This document shows positions 1 through 12,000 of a stretch of DNA of 64,000 nucleotides, in pieces. The notes under the pieces are model-generated. The model worked only from the letters and a program-made list of their open reading frames with translations, was not told the DNA's origin and did not search any database. The first letter of the stretch is position 1; every line of letters starts with the position of its first letter. Source of the stretch: Macrocystis pyrifera. Its lineage: Eukaryota > Sar > Phaeophyceae > Laminariales > Laminariaceae. Location of the stretch: the NCBI GenBank assembly GCA_031763025.1, contig JASSKH010000024.1, positions 11,430,087 to 11,494,086 of the forward strand, given 5' to 3'. A program made the translations under genes and the position numbers.

Positions 1-67
1 TTTGAGGTTGTGGCTCCTTCTCTTACGAGAGGTGTGAAGCCCTACGCTCTGCGCATGTCCACCGCGG
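1..67 (+). CDS. partial exon cut by the window edge
   Basis: A reading frame is open from base 1 (FEVVAPSLTRGVKPYALRMS...) and runs into a good splice donor, CGCGG|GTAAGT, after base 67. Read through the donor, the frame stops a few codons later. The composition and the donor suggest the 3' end of a coding exon of a + strand gene lying mostly to the left of the window. I do not recognise the family. No matching downstream exon could be assigned, because the following 1 kb offers several weak acceptors and no conserved peptide. It could also be a chance frame. Confidence 0.28.
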
Positions 68-1190
68 GTAAGTGGTAGTACAGTAGTAAGTAGTGGTGTT
101 CATCTTGCATTGTCGTGCTAGGCGCGAGGTCCGTAGGTGGTCCGTAAGTGGACATTGTCTAGGGCGGTCAGGCCCTACTACGACAGGCTAGGTGGCCCCA
201 TCTCCCTTCTCCCTCAAGGGCCGATAGTCTACATGGAACAGCCTACAGTCGAATGTATAGTCAGTGCTACTTTCAGCATATTTGTGGTTGTTAGCGTGGG
301 TCTATTTTGGTCGTTCATTCCTTCTCGTGTTTCTTTCTACAGTAAGTAGTGTGATGCAGGTCCTCCCTTTTGTTATTTTCTCTATTACTATTCGTCGTTC
401 ATTGCCTGCTTCAAGCTTTTTGTTGTTGCGACCACGGTGCTAGAGGTAGCCTTACACGTTGTTCGACGTGTTGTTTCGTTAAAGGCATGTCATCCTGTTT
501 TCTTTTGTTTCAAGATTTTACGATGTTTTTTTTGCCCATGTTCCTTTTGGCTTTCCTTTTTTTCCCAGGTAAGTGTTGTTTGTTGCTCTTGGGTATCTGC
601 CCGGTAAGTTAGTTAGCGGTTCATTCTTCGTTTTCGCTTTGCCTCGATGTCATTTTGCTTGCGATGATTTTTCATCTCATCATATATATTATGTTCTGGT
701 CTTGTCTGACCGCAGGGCTTGTGTCGCTCTTGGATGAATAAGCTTAATTAAGGATCTTAAGGCCCACTGCGAATACTTGAGAGTGTGCCCGATGTGGATG
801 GATGGAAAGAACGGTTCAATGTGAAGACAATAAAATAACACCAACACCACCAACGCGGAGGGAATGTGATGCTTTCCGGCCGGTCGCCCTACCCACCTCG
901 GAATGTGATTACATGTATGTAATAAACCTGGTACCAGGTAGTAATAATCATCCTTGCACCAGGTACGTAGCCATTGGCGACTTACGAACCGTGTATGCGA
1001 GAGGTGCGTGTTTTATGAACCGTCTACGTACAACAGGTGACTGGGACGCCCCACCCTTACACAATGGGGGGGGTAAAAAGTCCTTTTGGACACATTATTG
1101 GAGCAACACTATTAATAGTACTTTTGTTTATTACAGGCATGCCCAATTGAGAGCTTGTGCCTACACCTGCCTTTTGGGCTTTGCTATATA
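68..1190. other. no supported gene; simple intergenic or intronic DNA
   Basis: Pyrimidine-rich stretches (about 360-660) and several GTAAGT/CAGGTAAG strings suggest intron sequence, but no exon could be supported. One CTATTAATAG word lies at 1109-1118 and a TACAGTA word at about 72. Confidence 0.4.
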
Positions 1191-1202
1191 TACTATTAAC
1201 AG

Positions 1203-1312
1203 TATTGCGGGGGACCATAGTAAACAGGACCAACGGTACACACGAAAATCTATACATTTTCCTATTTTTACTAACAATATTTGGTCCTATTTACTACGGT
1301 CCCCTGTAATAG
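1203..1312 (+). mobile_element. palindromic TIR MITE, copy 1
   Basis: About 110 bp with long terminal inverted repeats: GGGGGACCATAGTAAACAGGACC on the left mirrors GGTCC(T)ATTTACTACGGTCCCC on the right, ending TAATAG. The AT-rich centre (CCTATTTTTACTAACAATATTTGG) is not symmetrical and gives the orientation. It has no coding capacity. It is the first of eight copies. Confidence 0.85.
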
Positions 1313-1334
1313 TATTGGTTGATTGTTCAATGTC

Positions 1335-1830
1335 CCACCGCGGGACCTTTCGACCCCCACCTTGTGCAAGGAGGAGGTTCCGGCCACCAGGGCGTATGGT
1401 ACCTACCCACCCGTATACCCCTACCCCTACCTGGTATTGATAGTCTATATATAGAGTGTCAAACCCATAGGAACAAATAGTTAGTGTGATCATGTCACAA
1501 CATGTCATCATCTATGTATGCATCTCATCATGCATTGCTTGATGTCTCTCAAAGTGAACGATGTTTTTACCCCCCCCATTGTGCAGGGGGGTCCCGGCCA
1601 CCTACCTGTGTGCGCGTGCGTATCGTACCTACCTGGCGGTAGAGTGTTCACCCCTTAGAAATAAGTGCGATCATGTTACATACAGAGTATATATCGTCAT
1701 GTGATGATGCATTGTTCGATGTCTCTCATAAGGAAGGACGTTTTTACCCCCACATTGTGCACGGGGTTAGGGTTGGCCACCTGTCCTGTGCGCACGTACC
1801 CGATGGTATAATGGTGTCAACCCTCAGAAG
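1335..1830. repeat. degenerate tandem repeat, unit about 180-220 bp
   Basis: Three related units are anchored at about 1339, 1559 and 1737. Each contains a GTTTTTACCCCC-like string, a CATTGTGCA(C/G)GGGG string and a GGCCACC string, followed by GTGATCATGT-type sequence. The next part (1830-2130) is rich in ATGTCATCATG words. No gene was seen. Confidence 0.6.
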
Positions 1831-2391
1831 TGTGATCATCATGTCGTCAAGACACATGTTATGATGGTATGGTCACATTGTGACGCGAGCACATGGTTGT
1901 GATGCATGGTGTCATCATGATGTCATCGTCATTCTGCACTTACTTGGGGCATGCACACACCATCTACACGCTTACATACATCGTGTGATGGTCATATCAC
2001 CATACCACCATATATGTTGTGGTCATCATGTATGTCACCATGCTGCAACTTGGGACGCATCTCCTTATAAACAAGTATGATCATGTCACCACATGTCATC
2101 ATGTATGCATGTCATCATGCTGTAACTTCGGACACAACACTTACCCCACCCAGCAGCCCCAGCTACTGCTTTCTTTGGCTGCTTCGGGTGTGGCCGTTGC
2201 TATATACCCTGTATGGTAGTAGCTGCAATGATGCTCGGTCCCAACCCCATTCATGACATGACTATACGACATTAGTACTATTAGTACACCACATTTCTTT
2301 CTATCTTTTTCTCACTTGGCGACCCTGTGGCTGGAATTTGAAGCCAGATCCACCCCCCCCACTCCCCTCCCCTATATTATATGCCTGGTAC

Positions 2392-2502
2392 CTATTACGG
2401 GGGTCCATAGTTAACAGGACCTATGGTGTACATAAAAACCAATATATTTGCCTATTTTTACTAACAAAATTTGGTCCCGTTAACTATGGACTCCCGTAAT
2501 AG
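2392..2502 (+). mobile_element. palindromic TIR MITE, copy 2
   Basis: A well-preserved copy. It starts CTATTACGGGGGTCC, and its left inverted repeat continues ATAGTTAACAGGACC. It ends with the complement, ...GGACTCCCGTAATAG. It has the same AT-rich centre as copy 1, in the same orientation. Confidence 0.9.
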
Positions 2503-2599
2503 TATACATAGGTTGGGTTGGCGTCGGTTGGCGACGACGCTGTAAAATACGCCTCTCACTGCGCGAGTTAGACAGCCAGGGTACGTTTTTTAGACCATT

Positions 2600-2968
2600 T
2601 TTGTGCGGGCAGAATCTTTACTCCGCACAAGGGGGATGAACGTATCACGTAGTGTGTATATGGTGAGGCACCCACGAGGCAGTTCCATAGTAAACCCATT
2701 GCTATCTCTGGAAGTGGCCACACCAGAAATTAAATCAATGCATTGACGCTGTCATCTACAAGCAAGAAAATCCACCTCTAAAGCGGTTCTTAGTAGGATG
2801 CAGCTCACCCTTCATGCGACTCGCCCAACACCTCACGGCGCTTCGCATTTGGTGCAAGCAATGTCTGCCTAGTCGGTGAAAACCCGACGCGCTCCGTCCC
2901 GGCATTGTGGCGATGGGAGGGTCTATGGTCATACGACTACGGCCATTCATGATAATGAGTACACCCCC
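2600..2968 (+). repeat. dispersed 275-370 bp repeat, copy A
   Basis: Near-identical to 2971-3246 over its last 275 bp (shared strings GGATGCAGCTCACCCTTCATG and GGTGAAAACCCGAC). Over its full length it matches the inverted sequence at 61019-61398. It carries no convincing reading frame. Confidence 0.85.
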
Positions 2969-2970
2969 CC

Positions 2971-3246
2971 CTCCCATTGCTGTCTCTGGAAGTGGCCACA
3001 CCGGAAATTAAACCAACTCATTGAAGCTGTCATCCATATGCAGGTCCACCTCACAAGCGGTTCATGGTAGGATGCAGCTCACCCTTCATGCGACTCGCCG
3101 GACACCTCACGGCGCTTCGCGCTTGGTGCAAGCAATGTCTGCCTGGTCGGTGAAAACCCGACATGCTCCGTCCCGGCATGTAGGGATGCGAGGGTCTATG
3201 GTCATACGACGATGGCCATGCATGAGATCGAGTACATCTCTCCTAT
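2971..3246 (+). repeat. dispersed 275-bp repeat, copy B (tandem to copy A)
   Basis: Direct tandem copy of 2697-2968, starting at CTCCCATTGCTGTCTCTGG and ending at GAGTACATCTCTCC. It resembles the inverted copy near 61.1 kb more closely than copy A does (both have ATCGAGTACATCTCTCC). Confidence 0.85.
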
Positions 3247-5755
3247 CGAGTACACCCTCCCCCCCCCGCCCTCGCCCCCCCTCAACATTTGCGTGAATAA
3301 GCTTAAAAGACCAGGCGGAACGATAAACAGAACATCGGCGGTCCCTTAGGGTCTTCTTGCTGCACTCCTCTAGAGCAAGCGGTAGACTGGTACTCCGCCG
3401 ATTCCATTCAAAACATTTTGTATTAGAAGCGGGTCTCTATCTGTTGTAGAACTACTGCAGTATAGAATTTGGACGCAAACCTTGTGAGCGCCAACACGCA
3501 TGCCGCCACCCCCGGAAGCACAGCCACCCTGTTTTTTTAGGTTTGCGTTGAGCGCTCTGGAGTTATCCTTGAGAATGAGGGAGTGGTGTAGTTTTGGTGA
3601 TCTTTAACACACGCCAATGTGCAGCGTTTGCAGCATTTGCCATTCGCAAAAAATGACGAAGCGTTTGTTTGATCGATTTTATGTACTCTTTAGCGCGTGT
3701 GCCCTCCACTCCACGCGCCCGACTCCCTCGGGCACAAAAAAACTACCCTAAACTGCTCCCCCTTTCCTTTCTGCTTGACCTGAACACGGCTGAGGCTAAG
3801 GCTAGGGTAGGGAGGGGTATGATGCCATGATTGTCACTACGATACCGAGTTTAGATAGCTAGTCACTGGAACGAGTTGCTTTGCACATAACTCAAAAACG
3901 ACCTCGAACATATTTTGTTGGCGCAATAACAAAAATAATGCCATGCCAGTGCACATCGCGAACACCACGAAAAACACACACATAACATATTTAGACTGCA
4001 AGTATTCAGGGTAGTCTGCTGCCCGAGTAGTACCGAGGTGCACCTAAAAAAGAGAGCCTAAAAGAGGCGCCCCTAACGTAGCTCTCTTTGCCTGGGCCAC
4101 CTCTCCCGGCCGCGGTCGGCAATGCCGCATTCCCCATTCCAGCCACGTCATGACCGCGCAAACCCGTCGTCACTTTCCCCCCCAGTGAGGCCAGCTTGCA
4201 AGAAGATTTTCTAAATCTTCGGTGGGGTAAACTTCAAGATTATGGGCGATTCTCCGCCAGAAGGCGGTCATGGTCTTGCCAAACTCATCTCGTCCGATCG
4301 ATGCTGCTGCTGGTGTGCTGTTGTTGGTGGATAGTGGGAAGTAACAGGTGCGCGCGAAGCGTTCAGAATCGCAGGCGTAGACGAGACGGGAAATCTGTTG
4401 TGAAAAACACCGCGTGTAGCTGCATATACCTGACGTTTGCTGTGGCCGCGTTGATCTGTCTAGCCCTATCTCAAGCACAACGCGCTGCTTATGCAGCAGA
4501 GAGGCCGTCTTCGTAGCCCCCGGCTTGTTGGTTTTGACCGCTACGCAGACTAACGCAGAATGCTCACGATCGTGTGTTATTATTGCAGAGAATCAGGAGC
4601 GGGGGTGCTGTAGGAAGGACGCGGAGAGCGTCCAGCTGATCGAGCTCTGATAGTGAGCAGAGCTACTATAAATATTAGAGCTACCAATACTACAGTACTA
4701 CAGTAGTACACTTATAGAGCTCTGACGGCCGCTGCGACGGGGGTACAATAGCCACAATTTTTTCGGAGCCTCATCACTTCACGAAGTCCATACTATCACT
4801 AAGTCAACATACTACCCGCATATACAGGACACACAATTTTCATGTAGACCGTTGATGTTTATGTTGATCTTGCTGTTGTGTCAGGTATGTCGTATTACTG
4901 GCGCGTCGCCCTGGGGTGTTTCGGCCCCTGATCTTGCAGTGGGTAGTAGGGCATGGATGCAGACAAGGGGAGACCGACCGTCTTGCGCCACGGCGGCCCG
5001 TGCTCGTGGCGTCGCGGGCGCAGGAGGTGCGGGTGCCAGACTACTGTTATCTTAATAATAGTACTATTAGTGAGTCACCCAAAACTGACTCCGAGAAAAT
5101 GTGTGTATGTTAAAAACAAGAAACCTGTTGAGCAATCCCATGACCTAGGTGATAGCGAAACATGCTGTGCGACCGAAAATAGAATATATTATATACTGTA
5201 AGATATGCCGGGAAAATCCTGAAATCAGGAGTATACCTTAAGGTCAGAAATTCTTCGACCAGGAAGTGCTCGTACCCGTATCGTCTGACGCATCTTCTCA
5301 AGGTTTCGTATTTGCGTACATGAAAAAACTTCCAATTGCTTTGAATGAAGTCCACACCCACGTACATTTCGCAAACTGGTCGTACTGCATGTAGATGGAA
5401 CTAACTAACATGCCGCACCAAGAGTGGTGGCAGTGGTGGGCAGTGTGGGGGGGCGCTGGTACTCGCCGACAAGAGAAAGACGTACACACGGAAACACTGT
5501 TTTTTTTAATTGACAGGCTTATTTGCACTGATCGACCTTCAACCCTCGAAACCGCCCAGCCCTCTCTTGAACCTCGGTGGTGTGCGATGTGAAATGTGAA
5601 TATATTTGCGTCGAGCATACCGGTGTACTGGTACAACATACTAGCATATAGCATACTGGCATAGAGAATGCTGACACAGAGCACTGACACATACTGGTGT
5701 AAGATACCGGGTGACGATGAAATGGTTGCCCCCCTCCCGAGAAGATGGTCGCACT
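3247..5755. other. no supported gene
   Basis: Unique-looking sequence with no coherent exon. The frames here are short and mutually contradictory. It holds a cluster of TACTACAGTACTACAGTAGTAC words at about 4686-4707 and a palindrome AATAGTACTATTAGTGAGTCACCC at about 5055; the latter has a partial match at about 55840 (GTACTATTAGTAAGTCACCC). Confidence 0.4.
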
Positions 5756-5759
5756 AACC

Positions 5760-5910
5760 CTAACCTACCGATGCCGACTAAGCACTAACGCTATCGATAC
5801 CGGCTAACACAAGCCACCAACGAAGTTATCAATGCCGACTATGCACGAACGAACCTATCGATTCCGACTGAGCACTAACGACCAACGAAACTAGCGATTT
5901 CGACTGCACT
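5760..5910. repeat. degenerate short tandem repeat
   Basis: The word CGAT(A/G/T)CCGACT(A/G)AGCACTAACG recurs about five times (near 5768, 5803, 5830, 5859 and 5894) at irregular spacing of roughly 30-38 bp. No gene was seen. Confidence 0.6.
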
Positions 5911-6099
5911 AATGTTATTATTTGATACCGTCATTTCACGAAACTACCGTAGCACTACAGTAGTAGAGGCATGGCGTGTCTTGCTCCTGTGCAATTGCGC
6001 CGTCGACTTGCCGGAAGAAGACCACCAGACAGAGTGTCTTCCACATTTCAGTGAGCGCCGAGCACCCTTTCCTCGTGGCAAACGAATCTCGCGATTCAA

Positions 6100-9000
6100 T
6101 CAACGAGTCCTCGCCGCGCCGTGGTTGCTCCTGACGTGTGCTTCTGACAGGAGTGCACTGCCTAGTCTCGAAGCCAACGGACCGTTGGCCGCCGCGATTC
6201 GCGGTGCGTATTCCTCTAAGTATATCTTCATGCCCAACAGGTGCAGGATCATAGCCAAGGATAATAAGCACGGGATGAACGTCGACCACATCTTGTAGTA
6301 TCCATAGTAGACCAGGGACATCGTCGCTGCCGTCGCGCAGACGATCTTCTCCCCCACAGCCGTGGACCGATTTCGCATGATAAATGACGAAAGGCGAGAC
6401 AAGAGTAAAGGAATACGGGGGGAGAAGGCGGACGTTTTCTTACTTGATTCGTTTTTTAAGAGCGGAGGTCATCAGCCCGTGTGTGTCCGAATATCTCGGC
6501 TGAGCCGTGCAATAGTACCCGGTTGCGATTAGAGACTGCGCCATGGTAGGGGTTGCACTCAGGGGCTGCCGTTTTCAGGCCTTTTCATTTTGCATTGACG
6601 AACTTACTCAGCTGAGGAGCTAACATTGCTACCATTGCCACCATTGAATACAATCTGCAGTTTACAAAACAATCATCGTTCGATGTACCTACGACACCCA
6701 TGTAGATAGGATCGTGTATCGCCATCACGCTTAGTTTTCTATTTTTCTCGACGTCGGTTGTTGCGTCAAATGAAGAACCTCCCAAGAGAAGCTTAAGAGA
6801 GGCTCAAGTGAAGCTCAAGAGAAGCTCAAGATAATCTTGACGTAAGCTGAAGAGAATTTGAAGATAATCGAAAGTGAATCTGATGAGAATCTGAAGGGAA
6901 GAGGCTCACAAAGTATTGGCGCCACCCTTACCATTCTACCATAGAACGTTACAATAGCCTCTGGGAGAGGGTGAAGCATAAGGTCCTCTGTCCCTAACGG
7001 TCGTTCGCTCTTGTTGACATGGAACTAATCTAGTTCCATCTCTAGATATCTCATGCAATAAAAGGTGGGTGCCTACTGATTTCCAGTAGGTGGCACTTGC
7101 GTGATATATCTTTCATTCATGTGGCATGTACCCTAGCTGCTAAATGCTCGTGGCTCGAACCTGGTTATGCAAATCCAGTAGCCGTGGGTTTAATGTCTAC
7201 AAGGCCAAGGCTCTCGGGCCCCACGCGTTTTAAACGCACAACATAGGTTACTAAAACTTGAGGTGCGGCGACGTTTTTGATTTGCCGGGACCGAATGTTG
7301 ATCCTCCGCGCTGGTGATACGATACGATGGCCACATTTGATCTTCCAAGGAGGGACTCGTAAAGGTGCGGGTCTGCGCCACCATGCCGCAATTTTGCACC
7401 TTGCTAATCCAGAGTGACCTCGTTATAATAATTTGGTGGTTGGATACTCTTGGCGAACAGTCGCTGTCGAGCACATGCTGCTGCCTTTCCAGGGGCTATT
7501 ACGATAATGTATATCCGCAAAAATGCTAGTAAACGCCCCGCCCGGAGTGGACGCAGTATTTCAGCTAAATCGCGCACAATCCGGAGTAAACGCCTCCTAT
7601 TTAAACAAAAATAAATGTGATACGACCCGGCCACGTAGTAAACGCCCCGGGTCGCCTTTTCACGCTTGCTTGCGCAATTGGAACGCCCCGGGGAGCGTTC
7701 ACTGGGATTATTACGGCACGTACTCTTGAGGAACAAGCGCACCTCTTTACGTTATCGATGTATTTTATGCGGTGAAAATACGGTGTAGTACATTCAGTAA
7801 TCCTTATGATAGCAGTTCTTCACCATGAGGATAGTTCAAAACGCAATCTAATCATGGCGGTAAATTAGGTGAGATCATTTTTATTGTCGACATGCCCTAT
7901 TCGATACCGTACAGTTTTGAGTAGGATAAGAGGTATGCAGCCAATAGTAGATGGGCTATATTGGGGTCATTTCTTCAGCTCGTTCCGACTCACGGGCGGG
8001 GCCTCTTGAAATGAGGGATTGCCCAATACCCTGGTACCTGGTGTCTCGCAATCCCAATTTTAGTATTTCTTGTGTTTGTGAGTCTACAGTAGTACGTAGT
8101 CGCTACGATATGGGCTAGCCCATCGGAACCATCAACCATCGGAGGGACTGTTCACCGGGTTGTTCGCACGATAAAGGTTTCGGGTTAGGGTTAGGGCTTG
8201 GATAAGGTAAGAACGTACTCGAAGCAGTTGCAGTATAGTATACAGTTGCTCACGATAGGAACCTGCCAATATTGTTACTGTACGTAGTTATAACCGCCGT
8301 AGCATATCCCTGGCTTTATAGTACCTTGTCACACCTTATCGTATGAGGCATGAATGTGTTCAGCATTCAGTGTCCACCCGTGTGGCCCCTTGACCGTAAC
8401 CCGCGCCCAATTGTCAATAGGTTGACTTCGGCATCTCTTTCGATGCGTCAAAACAAGTGATTGAAGTATGGCATCCCTAGTATATCCCGACAGGCATTAT
8501 CGCCCCTCCTGGAAGCGGATTCCCTCGCACCTTGCCCCAGAAGACACCCGGGCGAGGCAAGCCGCTATTATAAAACAGTTTGCCAAGTTATACGTCATAG
8601 AAGATACCGTGTTCAATTTCACGGCCGTGGTCCTCTAATCTGGCTCTTATGGGGCGTGTGAACATGCTATCAGAACTCCCCATGTATCTCACTTTAGGGC
8701 GGTGCCGCACAAACACTGGGCACCATAACCATTTCAGTGCGGTACCGCATTACAGTAAGACGAGATGTGTCGGGGTCCCACTTTAGTACGGACATTTTTG
8801 TCTGACAAGGCCCCGGGTTCAAGTGGGACCCCACTGACTCGATACGATACTATTATGGGGGACCCCAGTAAATAGGACCCACGATCAACATTTAGATATT
8901 TACTTATTTTTACTAACAATATTTGGTCCTATTTACTATATGGTTCCCCGTAATAATAACAAAGCTCAACCGGCGAACGTTTGTTCTTCGTATACTCCTA

Positions 9001-12000
9001 GTAGCACAGTAGTCGCACCTGATACCTGGCATGCTTCGGAGAATACCACTGTTGTAGGCGTTTGAAAACACCAAAACAAAGCATCTCACCCGTGATCGAG
9101 GATGTTTTCGTCGGAATTTATATTTGCAAGCTGCGCAAAACAAAACTGCGTGTAATACAGTAGTTCGATGATATATATACAGGCACCGCAGGTAAAAGTA
9201 GTGTATTAATGTACCCGCAGGTATGCTTGCAGGAGCAGCGGGAGTTGAAACTCTTTCGATTTTGGGCATTTTTTCGATTTTCTGGCTGGCCGACCAGGCT
9301 ACGCGTTACGGGTGTCTCATTCTACTGCTGTACAGTAGTGTCATGTCTTGGCCGTGCCATGCCATGGGAGTGTCGTTTCACTGCCATGATACCTCCATGA
9401 CGTTTCTTCATGGCACCGTCATGGCAGTGCTACATCGAAGCTCATTGCACTGACACACTGGTAGCAGGTTTACCATGTCACGTGTGATGGCACCGCCATT
9501 CCGTGAAGTGAACAGCCGTAGACTTTGGCAAGGGTTGCTATGACAGTACCATTGGACAACTATTTTCTTTTTGCTTTGCGTCCGTGGCACTGGCATGGGT
9601 CCTCTGTGGCCATGGGCTTTGATGATTCATCAACATATGTCATGCCACTGCTTGCTATGCATGAGTTTTCATGACGCTGCACTTGTAAAAGCACTGTAAT
9701 GGCACTAGCATGCCAAGGGGCTTTAATGGACCGCCATGGCGCTACTGTACCATTGGCTTTCACAGGCCTTCATGGCACTGCCTGCCATGGACTGCCACAA
9801 CAATGCCACGCCACTGCTATGGCAATACCGCGTAAAGGCATCGACTGCCGTGATGATACTGCCCTGGCTCTGCCATAGGCTGCCTTGATGATGCCATCCA
9901 TGCTGCCATGACTATGGCATGATGGGGTGATGTACTTTGTTTGGATTAAACATGGGGCGTTCCTTGGGGTGTCCATATGGGGCCCATGGGACACCCCATG
10001 TCATACGAGCATACCATGGCACCGATGTAACCCTGTGAGACATCTCATGGGATGTCCCATGGGGTGCATTGGCGCATGGAATCTGCCATAGATACTTTCA
10101 TGGATTCCATGGTATCCATGGGAGATCCCATGGGTCAATGTATCACATGGAACATCCCATAGAATGTGTTATGGATATGCCATGGATAACATTGTACATG
10201 CCATCGTTGGGGGTTGTTATGGGGTACATTCTCCCAGGACCTATCCCATGGATCCCATGAGATATCCCACGGACTCATTACCCCAAGGAATATCCCATGG
10301 CCCTTTTTCGTATCCCATGGCCTACTCCCTTTAATAGTATCTCATGGTCTACCCCGTGGTATCCTATGGCCTACCCCATGGGTTATGCCGTGGGTTTTAA
10401 CATGGGGCATCCGCATCCCATGATATCTCCGATTCCGATGGAATACCCCACGAGATATGCCATTGGAGACCCCACGGGACATTCCATGGTCCGTCCCATG
10501 GCCATCCCATAGATGGGATGAGTGCTATGGGCTTTTCTATGGGCATTTCCATTGGTTTTCCATTGGGTAATCCATGGGTTTCATGGGATAGTCCATGGCC
10601 GAGCCCACGGGATAGCCCATGACCAAGCCCACGGGGCCGTCCAAGGGTGAACCCATGTGCTACTGTACTTTGCAAACACGTAATACAAACGGGATTATGC
10701 TTCTATCTAAACCTGCTCCCTACACACTACCGTAATACGGTTCGCGCTCCGTGCTCTCGGCCTTCGACGGCTCTTACGGAGGGCCGACTGCTGTATTGCT
10801 GCACCGCTAAGTGGGAGCAGGGTGCCAAATAGGATCAGGTCTAGGTGGGAAGACACGTCCAGTCATAATCACACACACAGCAGCTGGCAAGGCCCATCGT
10901 CATCACACATCACTATGCACACCAGCTGAGATCACCACATACAACAGCAGTGTAGCAGAGAACATGCCCATCTCTCATCATCATCGTACACACCACCGGC
11001 CATGATATATATCCACCATATCCATAGCACAGCTTATTATAGGCTACCCCATGGGCTATCATTACCCATGGTATATCCTATAGACTCAACCATGCGTGGG
11101 CTATCCCATAGACTACTGTACATGTAAGTTGAGAGTTGTCGCATGGGCTATGCCATGGGCTAATAATAACATAACTCGTGGTCTACCCCATGGACTCGGC
11201 CATGGGCTCAGCGTATGGGCTATTCCATGGGCTAAGTCATGGTCAATCTCATGGCCTTTCCCATGAGTTGCCCCATGGTCTATCCAATGTGGTATCCCAT
11301 GGGTTACCCCATGGGCTAGTATATCTCATGGGCTATGTCATGGGCTCAGCCATGAACTAAGTCATGAGCTACCCCATGGCCTATCCCATGGGTTACCCCA
11401 TAGGTTAGCAAAAACCTCTATCCCATGGTCTCAATCGTGGGCTATCCCACGGGCTAAGTAATGAGCTATCCCATGGGCCATCCCATGGATTACTCCATGG
11501 GCTAGCGTAAACCATGGTATATCCCATGGGCCATGGGCTATCTCATGGGTTACCCCGTGCGCTATTAGTAGTATAACCCATGGTCTGTCGCATCAGCCGT
11601 GGACTGTCCCATGGGCCATCCTAAGAAGTAGCCCACGACGTAGCCCATCAGATAGCCCATACAATATGTAATTGAGCATGGGCCCTGCCGTGAGCTTTTC
11701 CTTGGGGCAGCTCATGGCTGAGCCCATGTGATAGACCATGGGGTAGACCCTGGGCTAGCCGATGGGAGAGCCCATCGGCTTTGCCATGGACTCCGCAGTT
11801 GGGGTGTCACATGGGCAAGTCCATGGGCTCTCCCATGGGCTTTGAATAGACTTGCCATGGGCCAGCCCATCGATACCATCTCATGGAATGGAGGTTGGGA
11901 AAGCCTACACCATGGAACGTTAAGTACCGCGAGTTATACCATGGGTCACCCGATGGGGTTATGTTGTTCCAAAGGGGTACACTATGACCAAAATTCCCCC